A stretch of DNA of 64,000 bases from Candidatus Onthovicinus excrementipullorum (GTDB lineage Bacteria; Bacillota; Clostridia; Oscillospirales; Acutalibacteraceae): the NCBI GenBank assembly GCA_018712345.1, contig DVHG01000012.1, forward strand, positions 1-64,000, read 5' to 3'. Under the pieces are notes generated by a model. That model saw only the letters and a program-made list of their open reading frames with translations. It was not told the DNA's origin and made no database searches. Numbering within the stretch: the stretch's first letter is position 1; every line of letters starts with the position of its first letter. Of this stretch, positions 19,460-30,163 are shown piece after piece. The position numbers and the translations under genes were made by a program.

Positions 19460-21665
19460 TCAGAAGGCCTATTCCCCGGATGCCACGCCGGAGGAGTGCT
19501 GGGAGAGTTTGCAGAAAACCACGGAGAATTTCCCGCAGGAGGACCGCGATTTTATCGCCCGTGCCTATCGCTTTGCCTGCAAGGCGCACGAGGGGCAGAT
19601 GCGCTGTTCCGGCCAGCCGTATGTGATCCATCCCATTCTGGTGGCGGAAATCGTCGCCAAGCTCGGGATGGATAAGGAGTCAATCGTGGCGGCGCTGCTG
19701 CATGACGTCATAGAGGATACGGATGTCACTTACGAGGAGGTCAAGCAGAAATTCGGCGATGAGGTCGCCGTAATCGTCGACGGCGTCACCAAGCTCGGCA
19801 AGGTCCCGCTCTCCACCAAGGAGGAGGTTCAGGCGGAGAATATCCGTAAAATGCTGCTGGCCATGTCGCAGGATATCCGCGTCATTATTATCAAGCTGGC
19901 CGACCGCCTGCACAACATGCGCACTCTGGAATACAAAAAGCCGCAGAAGCAGCGCGATACGGCGCTTGAGACGCTTGAAATCTACGCACCCATCGCGCAC
20001 CGGCTCGGTATTCGCGCCCTTAAGGAGGAGCTGGAGGACCGCGCCATCAGCTATCTGGACCCGATCGGCTATCGGGATATTGAGCAGTCCCTGCGGGATA
20101 TGGGGCAGTCCAATCGGGAATATCTTCAGGAGATTCAGGAGCGCATCTCTGGCCGCATTCTCAAGTCCGTCAAGGGTGCCCATATCGAGGGCCGCGTTAA
20201 GAGTGTTCACGGCATCTACCGCAAGATGTACATGCAGAATCATAACTTTAATGAGATCTATGACATTTTTGCCGTGCGGATCATTGTCGATACGGTAATC
20301 GACTGTTATAACTGCCTGGGTATTATCCACGATATGTATAAACCGATCCCCGGGCGCTTTAAGGATTATATCTCCACCCCCAAGCCCAATATGTATCAGT
20401 CCCTGCACACTACCGTCATCGGCAAGGAGGGCATCCCCTTTGAGGTGCAGATCCGCACGTGGGAGATGCACTACACGGCCGAGTACGGGATTGCCGCCCA
20501 CTGGAAATATAAGCTGGGCGTCTCCGGCAAGGATGACAAGTTCCAGGAGCGCCTGACGTGGATCCGCCAGCTTCTGGAGCGCCAGAGCGACGCGGAGGAT
20601 GTGGAAGATATTGTCCGCACAATCAAGAGCGATCTGGTCCCGGAGGAGGTCTTTGTCTTCACGCCCAAGGGGGACGTTATTGATCTCCCGTCCGGAGCCA
20701 CGGTGATCGATTTTGCCTATGCCATCCATTCCGCCGTCGGCAACCGCATGGTGGGCGCAAAGGTGGACGGGCGCATCGTCCCGCTCGACTATAAGGTCAA
20801 GACGGGCGAGATCGTGGAGGTGCTCACCTCCTCCCAGCAGGGGAAGGGCCCCAGCAGGGATTGGCTTAAGATCGTCAAGACGAGCGAGGCGCGCAGCAAG
20901 ATTCGTTCCTGGTTCAAGAAGGAGCGGCGCGATGAAAATATCCGCGAGGGGATGGAGGAGATTGAGCGCGAGTTCCGGCGGAACAATATTCGCCTGACGG
21001 GCGATTCGCTCAACCGCTTCCTGCTTGAGGAGGCACAGCGCCAGCACTGCTCCACCCTGGAGGATTTCTATGCGGCCATTGGCTACGGAGGGATCTCCGT
21101 CCAGCGGCTGATGCCCCGCTTTAAGGAGGACTATTATAAGCTCATCAAGTCCGAGGAACCGCAGCAGATCCAGCTTGTCCCGGAGGCAAAGCAGCGCAGG
21201 TCTACCTCCAGCGGCGGCGTCGTCGTGGAGGGGATTGACAACTGCCTGATTAAACTCTCACGGTGCTGCAACCCCCTGCCGGGGGACGACATCATCGGGT
21301 TCATCACGCGCGGGCATGGTGTCTCTATTCACAAGCGCGACTGCCCGAATGTTCCCAAATCCATCCCGCTGGCATCGGAGCCGGAGCGCTGGATTTCCGC
21401 CTACTGGGAGGGGCCCACGAGCGCCCAGTTCAAATCCACGCTGGCCATCGTCTCCGTGGACCGTGTCGGCCTGCTGGCGGATGTCTCCGGTAAGCTGGCG
21501 GAGATGCGCGTAATGATCCACAGCCTGTCCACCCGGGAGCTGAAAAACGGCCTGTGTGCCATCACGATCACGATTACCGTCAACGGTGCGGAGCACCTCA
21601 GGAGTGTCATGGATAAGCTGCGCACTGTCCGTGGTGTGGAGCGGATTGAGCGGACGGGGGTGTGA
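19449..21665 (+). CDS. bifunctional (p)ppGpp synthetase/hydrolase (RelA/SpoT)
   Basis: HD hydrolase (LLHDVIEDTDVTYEEV), synthetase, TGS and ACT regions. Confidence 0.95.
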   Translation: MKLDQKAYSPDATPEECWESLQKTTENFPQEDRDFIARAYRFACKAHEGQMRCSGQPYVIHPILVAEIVAKLGMDKESIVAALLHDVIEDTDVTYEEVKQKFGDEVAVIVDGVTKLGKVPLSTKEEVQAENIRKMLLAMSQDIRVIIIKLADRLHNMRTLEYKKPQKQRDTALETLEIYAPIAHRLGIRALKEELEDRAISYLDPIGYRDIEQSLRDMGQSNREYLQEIQERISGRILKSVKGAHIEGRVKSVHGIYRKMYMQNHNFNEIYDIFAVRIIVDTVIDCYNCLGIIHDMYKPIPGRFKDYISTPKPNMYQSLHTTVIGKEGIPFEVQIRTWEMHYTAEYGIAAHWKYKLGVSGKDDKFQERLTWIRQLLERQSDAEDVEDIVRTIKSDLVPEEVFVFTPKGDVIDLPSGATVIDFAYAIHSAVGNRMVGAKVDGRIVPLDYKVKTGEIVEVLTSSQQGKGPSRDWLKIVKTSEARSKIRSWFKKERRDENIREGMEEIEREFRRNNIRLTGDSLNRFLLEEAQRQHCSTLEDFYAAIGYGGISVQRLMPRFKEDYYKLIKSEEPQQIQLVPEAKQRRSTSSGGVVVEGIDNCLIKLSRCCNPLPGDDIIGFITRGHGVSIHKRDCPNVPKSIPLASEPERWISAYWEGPTSAQFKSTLAIVSVDRVGLLADVSGKLAEMRVMIHSLSTRELKNGLCAITITITVNGAEHLRSVMDKLRTVRGVERIERTGV

Positions 21666-21668
21666 CGG

Positions 21669-22124
21669 ATGCGGGCATTGATTCAGCGCGTGAGCGCGGC
21701 GCAGGTCGCCGTCGGCGGAGAGATTGTGGGGTGGATCGGTCCCGGTCTGCTTGTCCTGCTCGGAGTGATGCAGGGCGACGGCCCCGCACAGGCGGAACTG
21801 CTGGCGCAGAAGACGGCTTCCCTGCGGATCTTTGAGGACGCGGACGGCAAGATGAACCGCAGTGTTCTGGATACCGGGGGCGGCGTCCTGGTCGTTTCGC
21901 AGTTCACCCTGTGCGCCGATACGCGCCGGGGAAACCGGCCCTCCTTTACGCCTGCGGCGGCTCCTGCTGAGGCCGACTCCCTGTACCGGGAGTACCAGGG
22001 ATGCCTAAAAAATCTTGGCATCATGCAGGTGGGGACCGGCGTATTTGGGGCGGATATGCAGGTATCTCTGACCAACGACGGTCCGGTCACGATCCTGCTC
22101 GATACAGATCAATGGAAAAGGTGA
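21669..22124 (+). CDS. dtd: D-aminoacyl-tRNA deacylase
   Basis: [36 protein letters not shown]. Confidence 0.95.
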   Translation: MRALIQRVSAAQVAVGGEIVGWIGPGLLVLLGVMQGDGPAQAELLAQKTASLRIFEDADGKMNRSVLDTGGGVLVVSQFTLCADTRRGNRPSFTPAAAPAEADSLYREYQGCLKNLGIMQVGTGVFGADMQVSLTNDGPVTILLDTDQWKR

Positions 22125-22131
22125 GGCTGTT

Positions 22132-22764
22132 TTGAAAATAAGGAATTTTATGATGGGGCTGATCGGAGAGAACTGCTATACGCTCACGGATGAAAAGAGC
22201 GGATTGACGGCGGTGATCGATCCGGGCGCGATGACGGACGAACTCCGGGCCTTTCTGAGGACGCTCCCCGTGGGCTCGGTCCCGTATATCCTGCTCACGC
22301 ACGGCCATTTCGATCATATCCTGGGTGCGGCGGAGGTGCGGCGGATGACCGGGGCAAAGATTGTAATCCATGAGCTGGATGCCCCCTGTCTGGAGGACGA
22401 GCGGGAGAGTCTGGCGGACCACGAGTGCCCCGGGGTGCAGGAGTATGTTCATGCAGATATCCTTGTGCATGATGGAGATGAAATCACGCTCGGTGCGTTA
22501 AAGCTCCGTGTGATGCACACGCCCGGCCACACCCGGGGCGGTGTGTGCTACCTGTGCGAAAATGTGATTTTTTCCGGGGACACGCTGTTTTGCCACACGT
22601 GCGGGCGCACGGATTTCCCCGGCGGCAGCATGGCGGATATGATGGCCTCGCTTCAGCGCCTGTCCGATCTGGAGGGGGACTATACCGTCTATCCCGGCCA
22701 TAACCGCGCCACAACGCTCGGTGAGGAGCGGGTTAAAAACCGCTATATGAGGAAGCTGTCATGA
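22132..22764 (+). CDS. MBL-fold metallo-hydrolase (glyoxalase II-like)
   Basis: LLTHGHFDHILGA, HTPGHTRGGVCY, YPGHNRATT; TTG start. Confidence 0.92.
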   Translation: MKIRNFMMGLIGENCYTLTDEKSGLTAVIDPGAMTDELRAFLRTLPVGSVPYILLTHGHFDHILGAAEVRRMTGAKIVIHELDAPCLEDERESLADHECPGVQEYVHADILVHDGDEITLGALKLRVMHTPGHTRGGVCYLCENVIFSGDTLFCHTCGRTDFPGGSMADMMASLQRLSDLEGDYTVYPGHNRATTLGEERVKNRYMRKLS

Positions 22765-24209
22765 AGCTGTATATCATCAATCATCCGTTTCACTTTGAGG
22801 CGGAGAATCTGTGCCGCCTTTTCTATCCCGAGGAGGCGGTCGAAAAATGCACGCAGGACGGCCCCTGCACCGGGCGCGATGTGTGGACCTGTGCACACGA
22901 GAATGGCGGGCAGACGGTGTACACGGTCCGCTCCGGAGGCGTCATCCGCACCGATTCCGGCCCCGTGGATGAGGACAGGCACGAGAGCGAATACCGGATG
23001 ATGGCTCTGCTGTTTGATGTCCTGTGTACGGTGAGCGGCTACCACCCGCGCTGGGGGATGCTCACCGGGGTGCGCCCGGCCAAGTTGATGAACCGGCTGG
23101 CGGAGCAGGAGGGCGCGGATGCCGCGCATACCACTTTTATTAATAAATATCGGGTGGATCCGGACAAAGCGGAGCTCACGGCGCGTGTTGCGGCGCGGGA
23201 GCGGGAGATCATCTCCGCCTGCGGACCCCGTTCGTTCAGCTTTTACGCCTCGGTACCGTTCTGCCCGTCGCGGTGCAGTTACTGCTCGTTTGTCTCCCAT
23301 TCGATCGCCACGGCCGGAAAGCTGATCGGCCCGTATGTTGATCTGATGTGCCGGGAGACCGCACTGACAGGGGAACAGGCCAGGGCCTGCGGCCTGAAGC
23401 TGGAGAGTGTCTATATCGGCGGGGGAACGCCCACGGTGCTCACGGCTGATCAGATTGCGCGGGTGACGGGGGCGGTGACGGCCGCTTTCGGCGGCGGAAT
23501 CGGCGAGTTTACCTTTGAGGCCGGACGTCCGGATACGATCACGCCGGAAAAGCTTGCCGCCGCGCGTGCGGGCGGTGTCAATCGCATCAGCATCAATCCA
23601 CAGACCTTCAATGACGAGGTCCTTGTGCGGATCGGGCGGAAGCATACCTCCGCGCAGACGCTGGAGGCCTACCGGGCGGCGGTGGATGCCGGGTTCCGCG
23701 AGATTAATATGGATCTGATCGCCGGCCTGCCGGGCGATACGCCCGATTCCTTTGCCCGTACGGTGGATATGGCCATCGCGCTTGATCCTGCGAACATTAC
23801 GGTGCACACTCTGGCGCTCAAGCGCTCCTCCTCAATCGTGGAGCGGCGCGAGGATGTCCGGGCGGGCGCCATGATGACGGATCAGATGCTTGAAGCCGCG
23901 CAGCACAGGCTCCGGGCGGCGGGCTATGAACCCTACTACATGTACCGCCAGAGCCGTTCACTCGGCAATTTGGAGAACGTGGGCTGGTCACATCCGGGCC
24001 ATGAATGTGCATATAACGTCTATATGATGGAGGAGAGCCACACGGTTCTTGCCGCGGGGGCCGGGAGCGTCACCAAACTCAAGGACCCCAACAGCGAGCA
24101 TCTGGAGCGGATCTTTGACTATAAATATCCGTACGAGTACATCAGCCGCTTTGATGAAATGATCGGGCGGAAGGACCGAATAATTGAATTTTGCCGCTCA
24201 TATCTATGA
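22761..24209 (+). CDS. hemZ: coproporphyrinogen dehydrogenase HemZ (radical SAM)
   Basis: CPSRCSYCSF CX3CX2C motif, IGGGTPTVLTADQI. Confidence 0.88.
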   Translation: MKLYIINHPFHFEAENLCRLFYPEEAVEKCTQDGPCTGRDVWTCAHENGGQTVYTVRSGGVIRTDSGPVDEDRHESEYRMMALLFDVLCTVSGYHPRWGMLTGVRPAKLMNRLAEQEGADAAHTTFINKYRVDPDKAELTARVAAREREIISACGPRSFSFYASVPFCPSRCSYCSFVSHSIATAGKLIGPYVDLMCRETALTGEQARACGLKLESVYIGGGTPTVLTADQIARVTGAVTAAFGGGIGEFTFEAGRPDTITPEKLAAARAGGVNRISINPQTFNDEVLVRIGRKHTSAQTLEAYRAAVDAGFREINMDLIAGLPGDTPDSFARTVDMAIALDPANITVHTLALKRSSSIVERREDVRAGAMMTDQMLEAAQHRLRAAGYEPYYMYRQSRSLGNLENVGWSHPGHECAYNVYMMEESHTVLAAGAGSVTKLKDPNSEHLERIFDYKYPYEYISRFDEMIGRKDRIIEFCRSYL

Positions 24210-24220
24210 TTGGAGCATTT

Positions 24221-25156
24221 ATGGGAGATGAAGCCATGTCCGAACGGCCTGACCGCCTGGCGGAGATCAATCGCAGAGTCACGGCTGATGCGCCGGCGCT
24301 GATCCGGGAGGAGGAGCGCCGTTACGCCGCGGAAATAGAGCATGTCGCAGGGCGCATTGAGGCGCGCCGCGGGACGAAGATCGTCCTCCTTGCGGGGCCG
24401 AGCGCCTCCGGCAAGACGACGACGGCCTTTATGCTGGCAGAGGCGCTGGCGACGCGGGGCCATACGGCGTACACCGTATCGCTCGATGATTTTTTTCGAC
24501 CGCAGAACAGCTGCGTGGATGAGGAGGGCGAGCGCGACTTTGAGAGCGTGAACGCACTTGATCTCCCGCTGCTGCGCCAGACCTTTGCACAGCTGCTGGA
24601 GACTGGATCATGTGAGATTCCGCATTTTGATTTTACGACCGGCGGCCGGGCGGCTGAGACCCGCCACCTGCGGGTGGAGGAGGGGGATGTCATCATCGTG
24701 GAGGGCATCCACGCGCTCAATCCGCTGATTACGGACTCTTTCCCGGCGGGAAATCCGCTCAAGCTGTATGTGAACGTCTCCTCCCGCGTGTATGATGCTG
24801 CCGGGGATGTCGTCCTCTCTAAGCGGGATCTCCGCTTTGTCCGCCGGATGATCCGGGATTACCATTACCGCTCCAGCACGGTTGATAACACCTTCCTGCT
24901 CTGGGACGGTGTTATGCATGGGGAGGATGCGTATCTCTTCCCGTTCCGGCACCGCGCAGATATCCGGATCAATTCCTTCCACGCCTATGAGCCCTGTGTG
25001 TTTCGGGATGAGGCCGTCTCCCTGCTGGAGGACGTGGATGGGGACAGCGTCTATTATTCAAAGGCGCGTGATCTGATTCGCAATCTGCGGCGATTTATCT
25101 CTCTGGGAGCGAACCGGGTACCGGAGTTTTCGCTTCTGCGGGAATTTTTAAGTTGA
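24221..25156 (+). CDS. uridine kinase-like nucleoside kinase
   Basis: Walker A LAGPSASGKTTTAFML, uridine kinase-like core. Confidence 0.85.
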   Translation: MGDEAMSERPDRLAEINRRVTADAPALIREEERRYAAEIEHVAGRIEARRGTKIVLLAGPSASGKTTTAFMLAEALATRGHTAYTVSLDDFFRPQNSCVDEEGERDFESVNALDLPLLRQTFAQLLETGSCEIPHFDFTTGGRAAETRHLRVEEGDVIIVEGIHALNPLITDSFPAGNPLKLYVNVSSRVYDAAGDVVLSKRDLRFVRRMIRDYHYRSSTVDNTFLLWDGVMHGEDAYLFPFRHRADIRINSFHAYEPCVFRDEAVSLLEDVDGDSVYYSKARDLIRNLRRFISLGANRVPEFSLLREFLS

Positions 25157-25224
25157 AGTCCCGGATTAGTTATGATATAATTTGTGCCATTAACAGGTAA
25201 ATCTGGAAAAGGGAGGCTCCTGAA

Positions 25225-25596
25225 ATGAGTTTGTGGGATGATGCGCTGGATACCGTGAAAAAGACGGCCCGTCAGGTGGGCAATGCGGCCGGAGACGTGT
25301 TTGAGAGCTCCAAGAAGCATTTAAAGGCTGCCGATATCCGCAGCGATATTAAGGACAGATACCTCACGATCGGCAAGCTCTGCTATGATGAGATCCTCAA
25401 CGGCGTCAGCCACAGTACGGAGATCAATGCCGTCGCGGAGGAAATCACCGCGCTGAATGAAAAGCTCGCGGCCGTGAACGAGGAGATCCGCAATGCAAAA
25501 AATATCGTCCTCTGCCCGGCGTGTGGCGCTCAGGTGGCAAAGGGCTCATCCTTCTGTCCCTCTTGCGGGCAGCGCTTTGCGGACAGCGCAGAGTAA
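25225..25596 (+). CDS. zinc-ribbon domain-containing protein
   Basis: C-terminal CPACGAQVAKGSSFCPSCGQRF. Confidence 0.8.
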   Translation: MSLWDDALDTVKKTARQVGNAAGDVFESSKKHLKAADIRSDIKDRYLTIGKLCYDEILNGVSHSTEINAVAEEITALNEKLAAVNEEIRNAKNIVLCPACGAQVAKGSSFCPSCGQRFADSAE

Positions 25597-25622
25597 AGGG
25601 ATGAATCGATTTTAATGAGGAA

Positions 25623-27401
25623 GTGTTGCCAGTGGCAGTAAAAGGAAGACAGAGCCTTCTCAACGGTGCGATCGTCCTTGCGGTGTCGACCGTTGTGGTG
25701 CATCTGATCGGGATGCTCTATAAAATCCCGCTGACGGCACTGATCGGCGAGGTCGGGCGGGGCTATTTTAACGCGGCGTATGATATCTATACACCGCTGT
25801 ATGCTGTGTCCATGGCAGGGCTGCCTGTCGCGGTCTCCAAGCTCGTCTCGCAGAATGTGGCGCTGCACCGCTATCGGGATGCCAGAATGATCTTCCGGGT
25901 GGCCTTCCGCTTGTTTGTCATCACCGGCATTCTGGGTACAGGGCTGCTCCTGCTGCTCTCCTACCCGTATTCCCTCCTGATCGGGAATCCTAAGTCCCTG
26001 CTGTGTATTCTGGTAATTGCGCCGTCCATCCTGTTCTGCTGCCTGATGAGCGCGTACCGCGGTTATTATGAGGGCATGAGCAATATGGTGCCCACGGCGA
26101 TCTCCCAGGTGATTGAAGCGCTCGGCAAGCTTGTGCTGGGGTTGCTGTTCGCGTTCCTGATTATGAAGCTCGGCATGGCTGAGTTCCATGCGGGCAGGGC
26201 TGTATTCGGCGTGCAGGCCGCCACGGAGGCGGAGGCGCTCAGTGCGATTTATCCATACTCTGCGGCCGGCGCAATCAGCGGCGTGACGATCGGTACGCTC
26301 ATCGGATATGTCTTTCTGTTCATCCGTCATCGGGCTGTGGGTGACCGGATTACGCGCGCGCAGCTTGCCAACGCACCGCGCCCTGCCGGCAGCATCAGCA
26401 TCGCAAAGACGCTCATCGCCGTTGCGGTACCGATCGTCCTGAGCTCGCTGATCCTCAATATCACCAATCTGATTGACGCGGTCACCATCCAAAACCGCTT
26501 GGACTATGCGCTTGAAAAAGGCCCCGAAATCATCCGGGAGATGTATGCCCAGTCGCTCGCCGTTTCCCAGACGCTCGATGAGGATATCGCTAAGTATCTC
26601 TATGGCGTATATGGTACGGTGCTCGATTTTAAAAACCTTGTGCCCACGATCACTATGACGCTCGGCGTGAGCGCGATCCCTGCGATGAGTGCTGCGTGGG
26701 CTACCCGCAACCGGGAGAAGATCAAGGTGTCCGTGGAATCGGTGCTGCGCGTGACCATGCTGCTCTCGCTGCCTGCCGGCTTCGGGATGGCGGTCCTCTC
26801 CACACAGATCCTCACGCTGGTGTACGGCAGCTCCCGCCCGTCGCTTGTGCCCATCGGGGCGGATATGCTGTTTGTTTATGGCATCTTTGTATTTCTGATG
26901 TCCGTCTCCACCCCGATTACCAATATGCTTCAGGCGATCGGACGCGCAGACGTCCCTGTCAAGGCGATGATCGCCGGCGCAGTTGTCAAGCTGATCGCCA
27001 ACTTTGTCCTGATCGGGAATCCGGAGATTAACGTCAAGGGCGCCCCGTTCGGCTCGGTGCTGTGCTACCTTGTGATCGTGGGATATGAGCTGTTTGTGCT
27101 GCTGCGTCAGACAAAGCTGCGGCCCGATTTCATCTCCGTCTTTTTCAAGCCCTTTGTGTGTGCCGTGCTCTGTGCGGCGGCCGCGTGGGCGGTAAATGGG
27201 CTGCTCTACCGGGCGCTCTCTGAGGTCTCCGGGATGATGACGGCGAACGCCGTTGCGACAATTGTCGCGATCGTTGTGGCGGCGCTTGTATATGTGATTT
27301 CCCTGTTCCTGTTCCGCGGATTGTCCAAAGATGATATTTTAATGCTGCCAAAGGGCGAAAAAATTGCAAAAACACTTGAAAAATATCGTCTGATAGGGTA
27401 A
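25623..27401 (+). CDS. polysaccharide biosynthesis / SpoVB-like MATE-MVF flippase
   Basis: Multi-TM, AVSKLVSQNVA, gene order next to mazG as in yabM-yabN. Confidence 0.85.
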   Translation: MLPVAVKGRQSLLNGAIVLAVSTVVVHLIGMLYKIPLTALIGEVGRGYFNAAYDIYTPLYAVSMAGLPVAVSKLVSQNVALHRYRDARMIFRVAFRLFVITGILGTGLLLLLSYPYSLLIGNPKSLLCILVIAPSILFCCLMSAYRGYYEGMSNMVPTAISQVIEALGKLVLGLLFAFLIMKLGMAEFHAGRAVFGVQAATEAEALSAIYPYSAAGAISGVTIGTLIGYVFLFIRHRAVGDRITRAQLANAPRPAGSISIAKTLIAVAVPIVLSSLILNITNLIDAVTIQNRLDYALEKGPEIIREMYAQSLAVSQTLDEDIAKYLYGVYGTVLDFKNLVPTITMTLGVSAIPAMSAAWATRNREKIKVSVESVLRVTMLLSLPAGFGMAVLSTQILTLVYGSSRPSLVPIGADMLFVYGIFVFLMSVSTPITNMLQAIGRADVPVKAMIAGAVVKLIANFVLIGNPEINVKGAPFGSVLCYLVIVGYELFVLLRQTKLRPDFISVFFKPFVCAVLCAAAAWAVNGLLYRALSEVSGMMTANAVATIVAIVVAALVYVISLFLFRGLSKDDILMLPKGEKIAKTLEKYRLIG

Positions 27402-27442
27402 TATTACTTGTGACAATTGATTTTTCGGTTAGGGTGTTCGCA

Positions 27443-28240
27443 ATGGTGCAGGGGTTTGAAGCAAAGGAAAAATACGACGTCCGGGATCTGCTCCGCATCA
27501 TGCGCCTGCTGCGTGCGCCGGGGGGCTGCCCCTGGGACCGTGAGCAGACGCACCAGAGCATCCGGAAAAATTTGATTGAGGAGACCTACGAGTTAGTCGA
27601 GGCCATTGACCGGGATGATCCCGCTATGATGCGCGAGGAGCTCGGCGATGTGCTGATGCAGGTCGTCTTCCACAGCTGTATGGCGGAGGAGGCGGGGCGC
27701 TTCACGTTTGACGACGTGGCCGACGAGGTCTGTAAAAAGCTCATCATCCGCCATCCGCATGTATTTGGGGATGTCTCCGTCAGCGGTACGGAGGACGTCC
27801 TGGCCAACTGGGATGAGATCAAGCGCCGCACCAAGGGACAGAAGAGCACAACCCAGGCGATGGACAGCGTGCCGCGGCAGCTCCCGGCGCTGATGCGCGC
27901 CCAGAAGATTCAGGGCAAGGCCGCCAAGTCCGGATTTGAGTTTGAGGATATCGCTGGCGCACTCTCAAAAATCCCGGAGGAGTACGCAGAGCTGCAGGCG
28001 TGTGTTTCCGGCGGGGATGCACAGGGTGCCGCAGAGGAACTCGGAGATCTGATGTTTTCGGCGGTCAATGTCTCACGCTTCCTCAAGGCGGATGCCGAGG
28101 AGGTGCTCACGGCCGCGACCGATAAGTTTGCCGCCCGTTTCAGCCGGGTGGAGGCCATGGCGGAGGAGACAGGCCGCCCGATGAGCGAGCTGAGCGCGCA
28201 GGAGCTGGACGAGCTCTGGGAGTGCGCAAAGTCGGAATGA
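27443..28240 (+). CDS. mazG: nucleoside triphosphate pyrophosphohydrolase
   Basis: LRAPGGCPWDREQTHQSIRKNLIEETYELVEAI. Confidence 0.93.
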   Translation: MVQGFEAKEKYDVRDLLRIMRLLRAPGGCPWDREQTHQSIRKNLIEETYELVEAIDRDDPAMMREELGDVLMQVVFHSCMAEEAGRFTFDDVADEVCKKLIIRHPHVFGDVSVSGTEDVLANWDEIKRRTKGQKSTTQAMDSVPRQLPALMRAQKIQGKAAKSGFEFEDIAGALSKIPEEYAELQACVSGGDAQGAAEELGDLMFSAVNVSRFLKADAEEVLTAATDKFAARFSRVEAMAEETGRPMSELSAQELDELWECAKSE

Positions 28241-28298
28241 TTTCAACAGCCGGCTCCGGCTGTGGATATAATATTTCACATTTATGGAGGAAGTCAAA

Positions 28299-28571
28299 AT
28301 GAATAAGTCTGAACTTGTAGTCGCTGTTTCCGAGAAGACGGGCATCCAGAAGAAGGATGTTGAGAAGGTCATCGCGGCTTTTGTCGATGTCACGGTTGAC
28401 ACGCTCAAAAATCGCGACAAGCTCCAGCTGGTAGGCTTCGGCACGTTTGAGACCCGCCACCGCGGTGAAAAGATGGGCCGCAACCCGAGGACGGGCGAGA
28501 GCCAGAAGATCGCCGCTGTGGATGTCCCGGCTTTCAAGCCCGGCAAGGCTTTCAAGGATGCCGTGAAATAA
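28299..28571 (+). CDS. hup: HU family DNA-binding protein
   Basis: MNKSELVVAVSEKTGIQKKDVEKV, GRNPRTGE. Confidence 0.95.
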   Translation: MNKSELVVAVSEKTGIQKKDVEKVIAAFVDVTVDTLKNRDKLQLVGFGTFETRHRGEKMGRNPRTGESQKIAAVDVPAFKPGKAFKDAVK

Positions 28572-28587
28572 ATTACGGTTTTAGGGA

Positions 28588-28616
28588 AGAGGGGGGATTC
28601 CCCCTCTCTTTTTTTG
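28588..28616 (+). terminator. terminator after hup
   Basis: AGAGGGGG gatt CCCCCTCT then CTTTTTTT. Confidence 0.75.
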
Positions 28617-28640
28617 ACCGGACGAAGGGATGGATCAGCG

Positions 28641-28883
28641 ATGAGACTGGATAAGTATCTGAAGGTTTCCCGCATTATCAAGCGGCGGACCGTGGCAAAC
28701 GAGGTGTGCGACGCGGGCAAGGTTCTGGTTAACGGCAAGGCGGCCCGCGCCTCCTATGACGTCAAGCCAGGGGATGTGCTGGAGATCGCCATGGGCTCCA
28801 AGGGGAGCTTCCGGGCGCGTGTGCTCACCGTGAACGAATATGCCACCAAGGATACTGCTGCGCAGATGTATGAAACCATATGA
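28641..28883 (+). CDS. rqcP: S4-domain RNA-binding protein RqcP/YabO
   Basis: [45 protein letters not shown]. Confidence 0.92.
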   Translation: MRLDKYLKVSRIIKRRTVANEVCDAGKVLVNGKAARASYDVKPGDVLEIAMGSKGSFRARVLTVNEYATKDTAAQMYETI

Positions 28884-28982
28884 TTCCCGTCGGGGCGCCG
28901 TTTCAGCGGCGCTCCTTTCCTTGTCATAAAACGGACGGGCGCTGCGTATAGATAAAACAGTGCTGACAAGGAGGAATCGAAT

Positions 28983-29267
28983 ATGCCAGAGGAAAAAAAG
29001 ACAATCTCCCTGCCCCATAATCTCGTCCTGGAGGACAGGCGTTCCCTGATGGTTTCCGGGGTGTCGGATGTGGACAGCTTTGATGAGCAGACGGTGATCG
29101 TCTTCACGGAGATGGGCGAGCTGACCGTGCGCGGCGAGCAGCTCCATATCAATAAGCTCAGCGTGGATACCGGCGAGCTGAGCATTGAGGGCAAGATCAC
29201 CTCTCTCACTTATACGGATGACGCTCCGCGCCAGGGCGGCGGATTCTTCAGCCGGGTGTTCCGCTGA
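28983..29267 (+). CDS. yabP: sporulation protein YabP
   Basis: LPHNLVLEDRRSLMVSGVSDVDSFDEQTVIVFTEMGELTVRGEQLHI. Confidence 0.92.
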   Translation: MPEEKKTISLPHNLVLEDRRSLMVSGVSDVDSFDEQTVIVFTEMGELTVRGEQLHINKLSVDTGELSIEGKITSLTYTDDAPRQGGGFFSRVFR

Positions 29268-29268
29268 T

Positions 29269-29736
29269 ATGCCGGAGGTCGCCATTGCCGCACAGACGCG
29301 GCTGTTTTTGATGTCGTTTGGATTCGGGTTCCTGCTGGGCGTGGTCTATGACCTGTTTCGGATTGCCCGCCTCACGGTCACCCGGGGGAAGGCGGCAGTC
29401 TTTGTGATGGATGTCCTGTATTTTTTTCTGGCCGGGATCGCCGTATTCATTTTTATGCTGGCCTTCAATTCCGGGGAGATCCGTTTCTATCTGCTGTTGG
29501 GGATCGTGCTCGGCTTCCTGATCTATTATTTCACATTTGGCGCCTTTGTCCTCAAGTGGAGCAATCGGATCATCTGTGCACTGCGCCGTCTGCTGCGGTT
29601 CCTGTTCCGGGTAATCTCCGCGCCGCCACGCGCCGTTTTTCGCCTGTTCCGGCGCTTGGGGGGCAAAATCCGCGCCCGTTTGCCCGCACGGCTGAAAAAT
29701 TTTAAATTGAAATCAAAAATTGTCTTGAAACAATAG
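29269..29736 (+). CDS. yabQ: spore cortex biosynthesis protein YabQ
   Basis: FGFGFLLGVVYDLFRIAR with several TMs; directly after yabP. Confidence 0.88.
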   Translation: MPEVAIAAQTRLFLMSFGFGFLLGVVYDLFRIARLTVTRGKAAVFVMDVLYFFLAGIAVFIFMLAFNSGEIRFYLLLGIVLGFLIYYFTFGAFVLKWSNRIICALRRLLRFLFRVISAPPRAVFRLFRRLGGKIRARLPARLKNFKLKSKIVLKQ

Positions 29737-29808
29737 GGGCTGTTGTTGTATAATACAAATGAATTATACTAAAATAGTATCTCTGTCGTTGAAAGGCGGG
29801 TGATTTGG

Positions 29809-30123
29809 GTGGCGTCTCAGGCACGCAAAAAGAAAAAGACGGCCGGTCAGCGCAGCTTCAGCGTCATCCTCTTCATTGCCGCGATCCTGTTGGTAGGGTA
29901 CTTTTCCGTTTCGATCATTCAGGCGCAGGTGGAGATCTCCCGCCAGGAGAAGGCGGTCGCTGAGCTTCAGCAGCAGATCGATGAAAAAACAGCCGAAAAC
30001 GAGGACCTGCAGAAGGCGCTTGACAGCGGCGATGAGGCGGCGTATATGGAGCGCATCGCACGTGACAGCCTCGGCTATATGATGCCGGATGAAAAGGTGT
30101 ACTATGACACCTCTTCCAAATAA
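29809..30123 (+). CDS. divIC: FtsB/DivIC-like septum formation initiator
   Basis: Single TM plus coiled coil, RDSLGYMMPDEKVYY; between yabQ and yabR as in the conserved cluster. Confidence 0.88.
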   Translation: MASQARKKKKTAGQRSFSVILFIAAILLVGYFSVSIIQAQVEISRQEKAVAELQQQIDEKTAENEDLQKALDSGDEAAYMERIARDSLGYMMPDEKVYYDTSSK

Positions 30124-30163
30124 TTTATATCTATTGTTTTAATTAAGGAGGATTTTGCTTTTT

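Noticed and set aside
19680-21047. 455-aa minus ORF
   Set aside because: Antisense shadow of relA/spoT.
22743-23807. 354-aa minus ORF
   Set aside because: Antisense shadow of hemZ.
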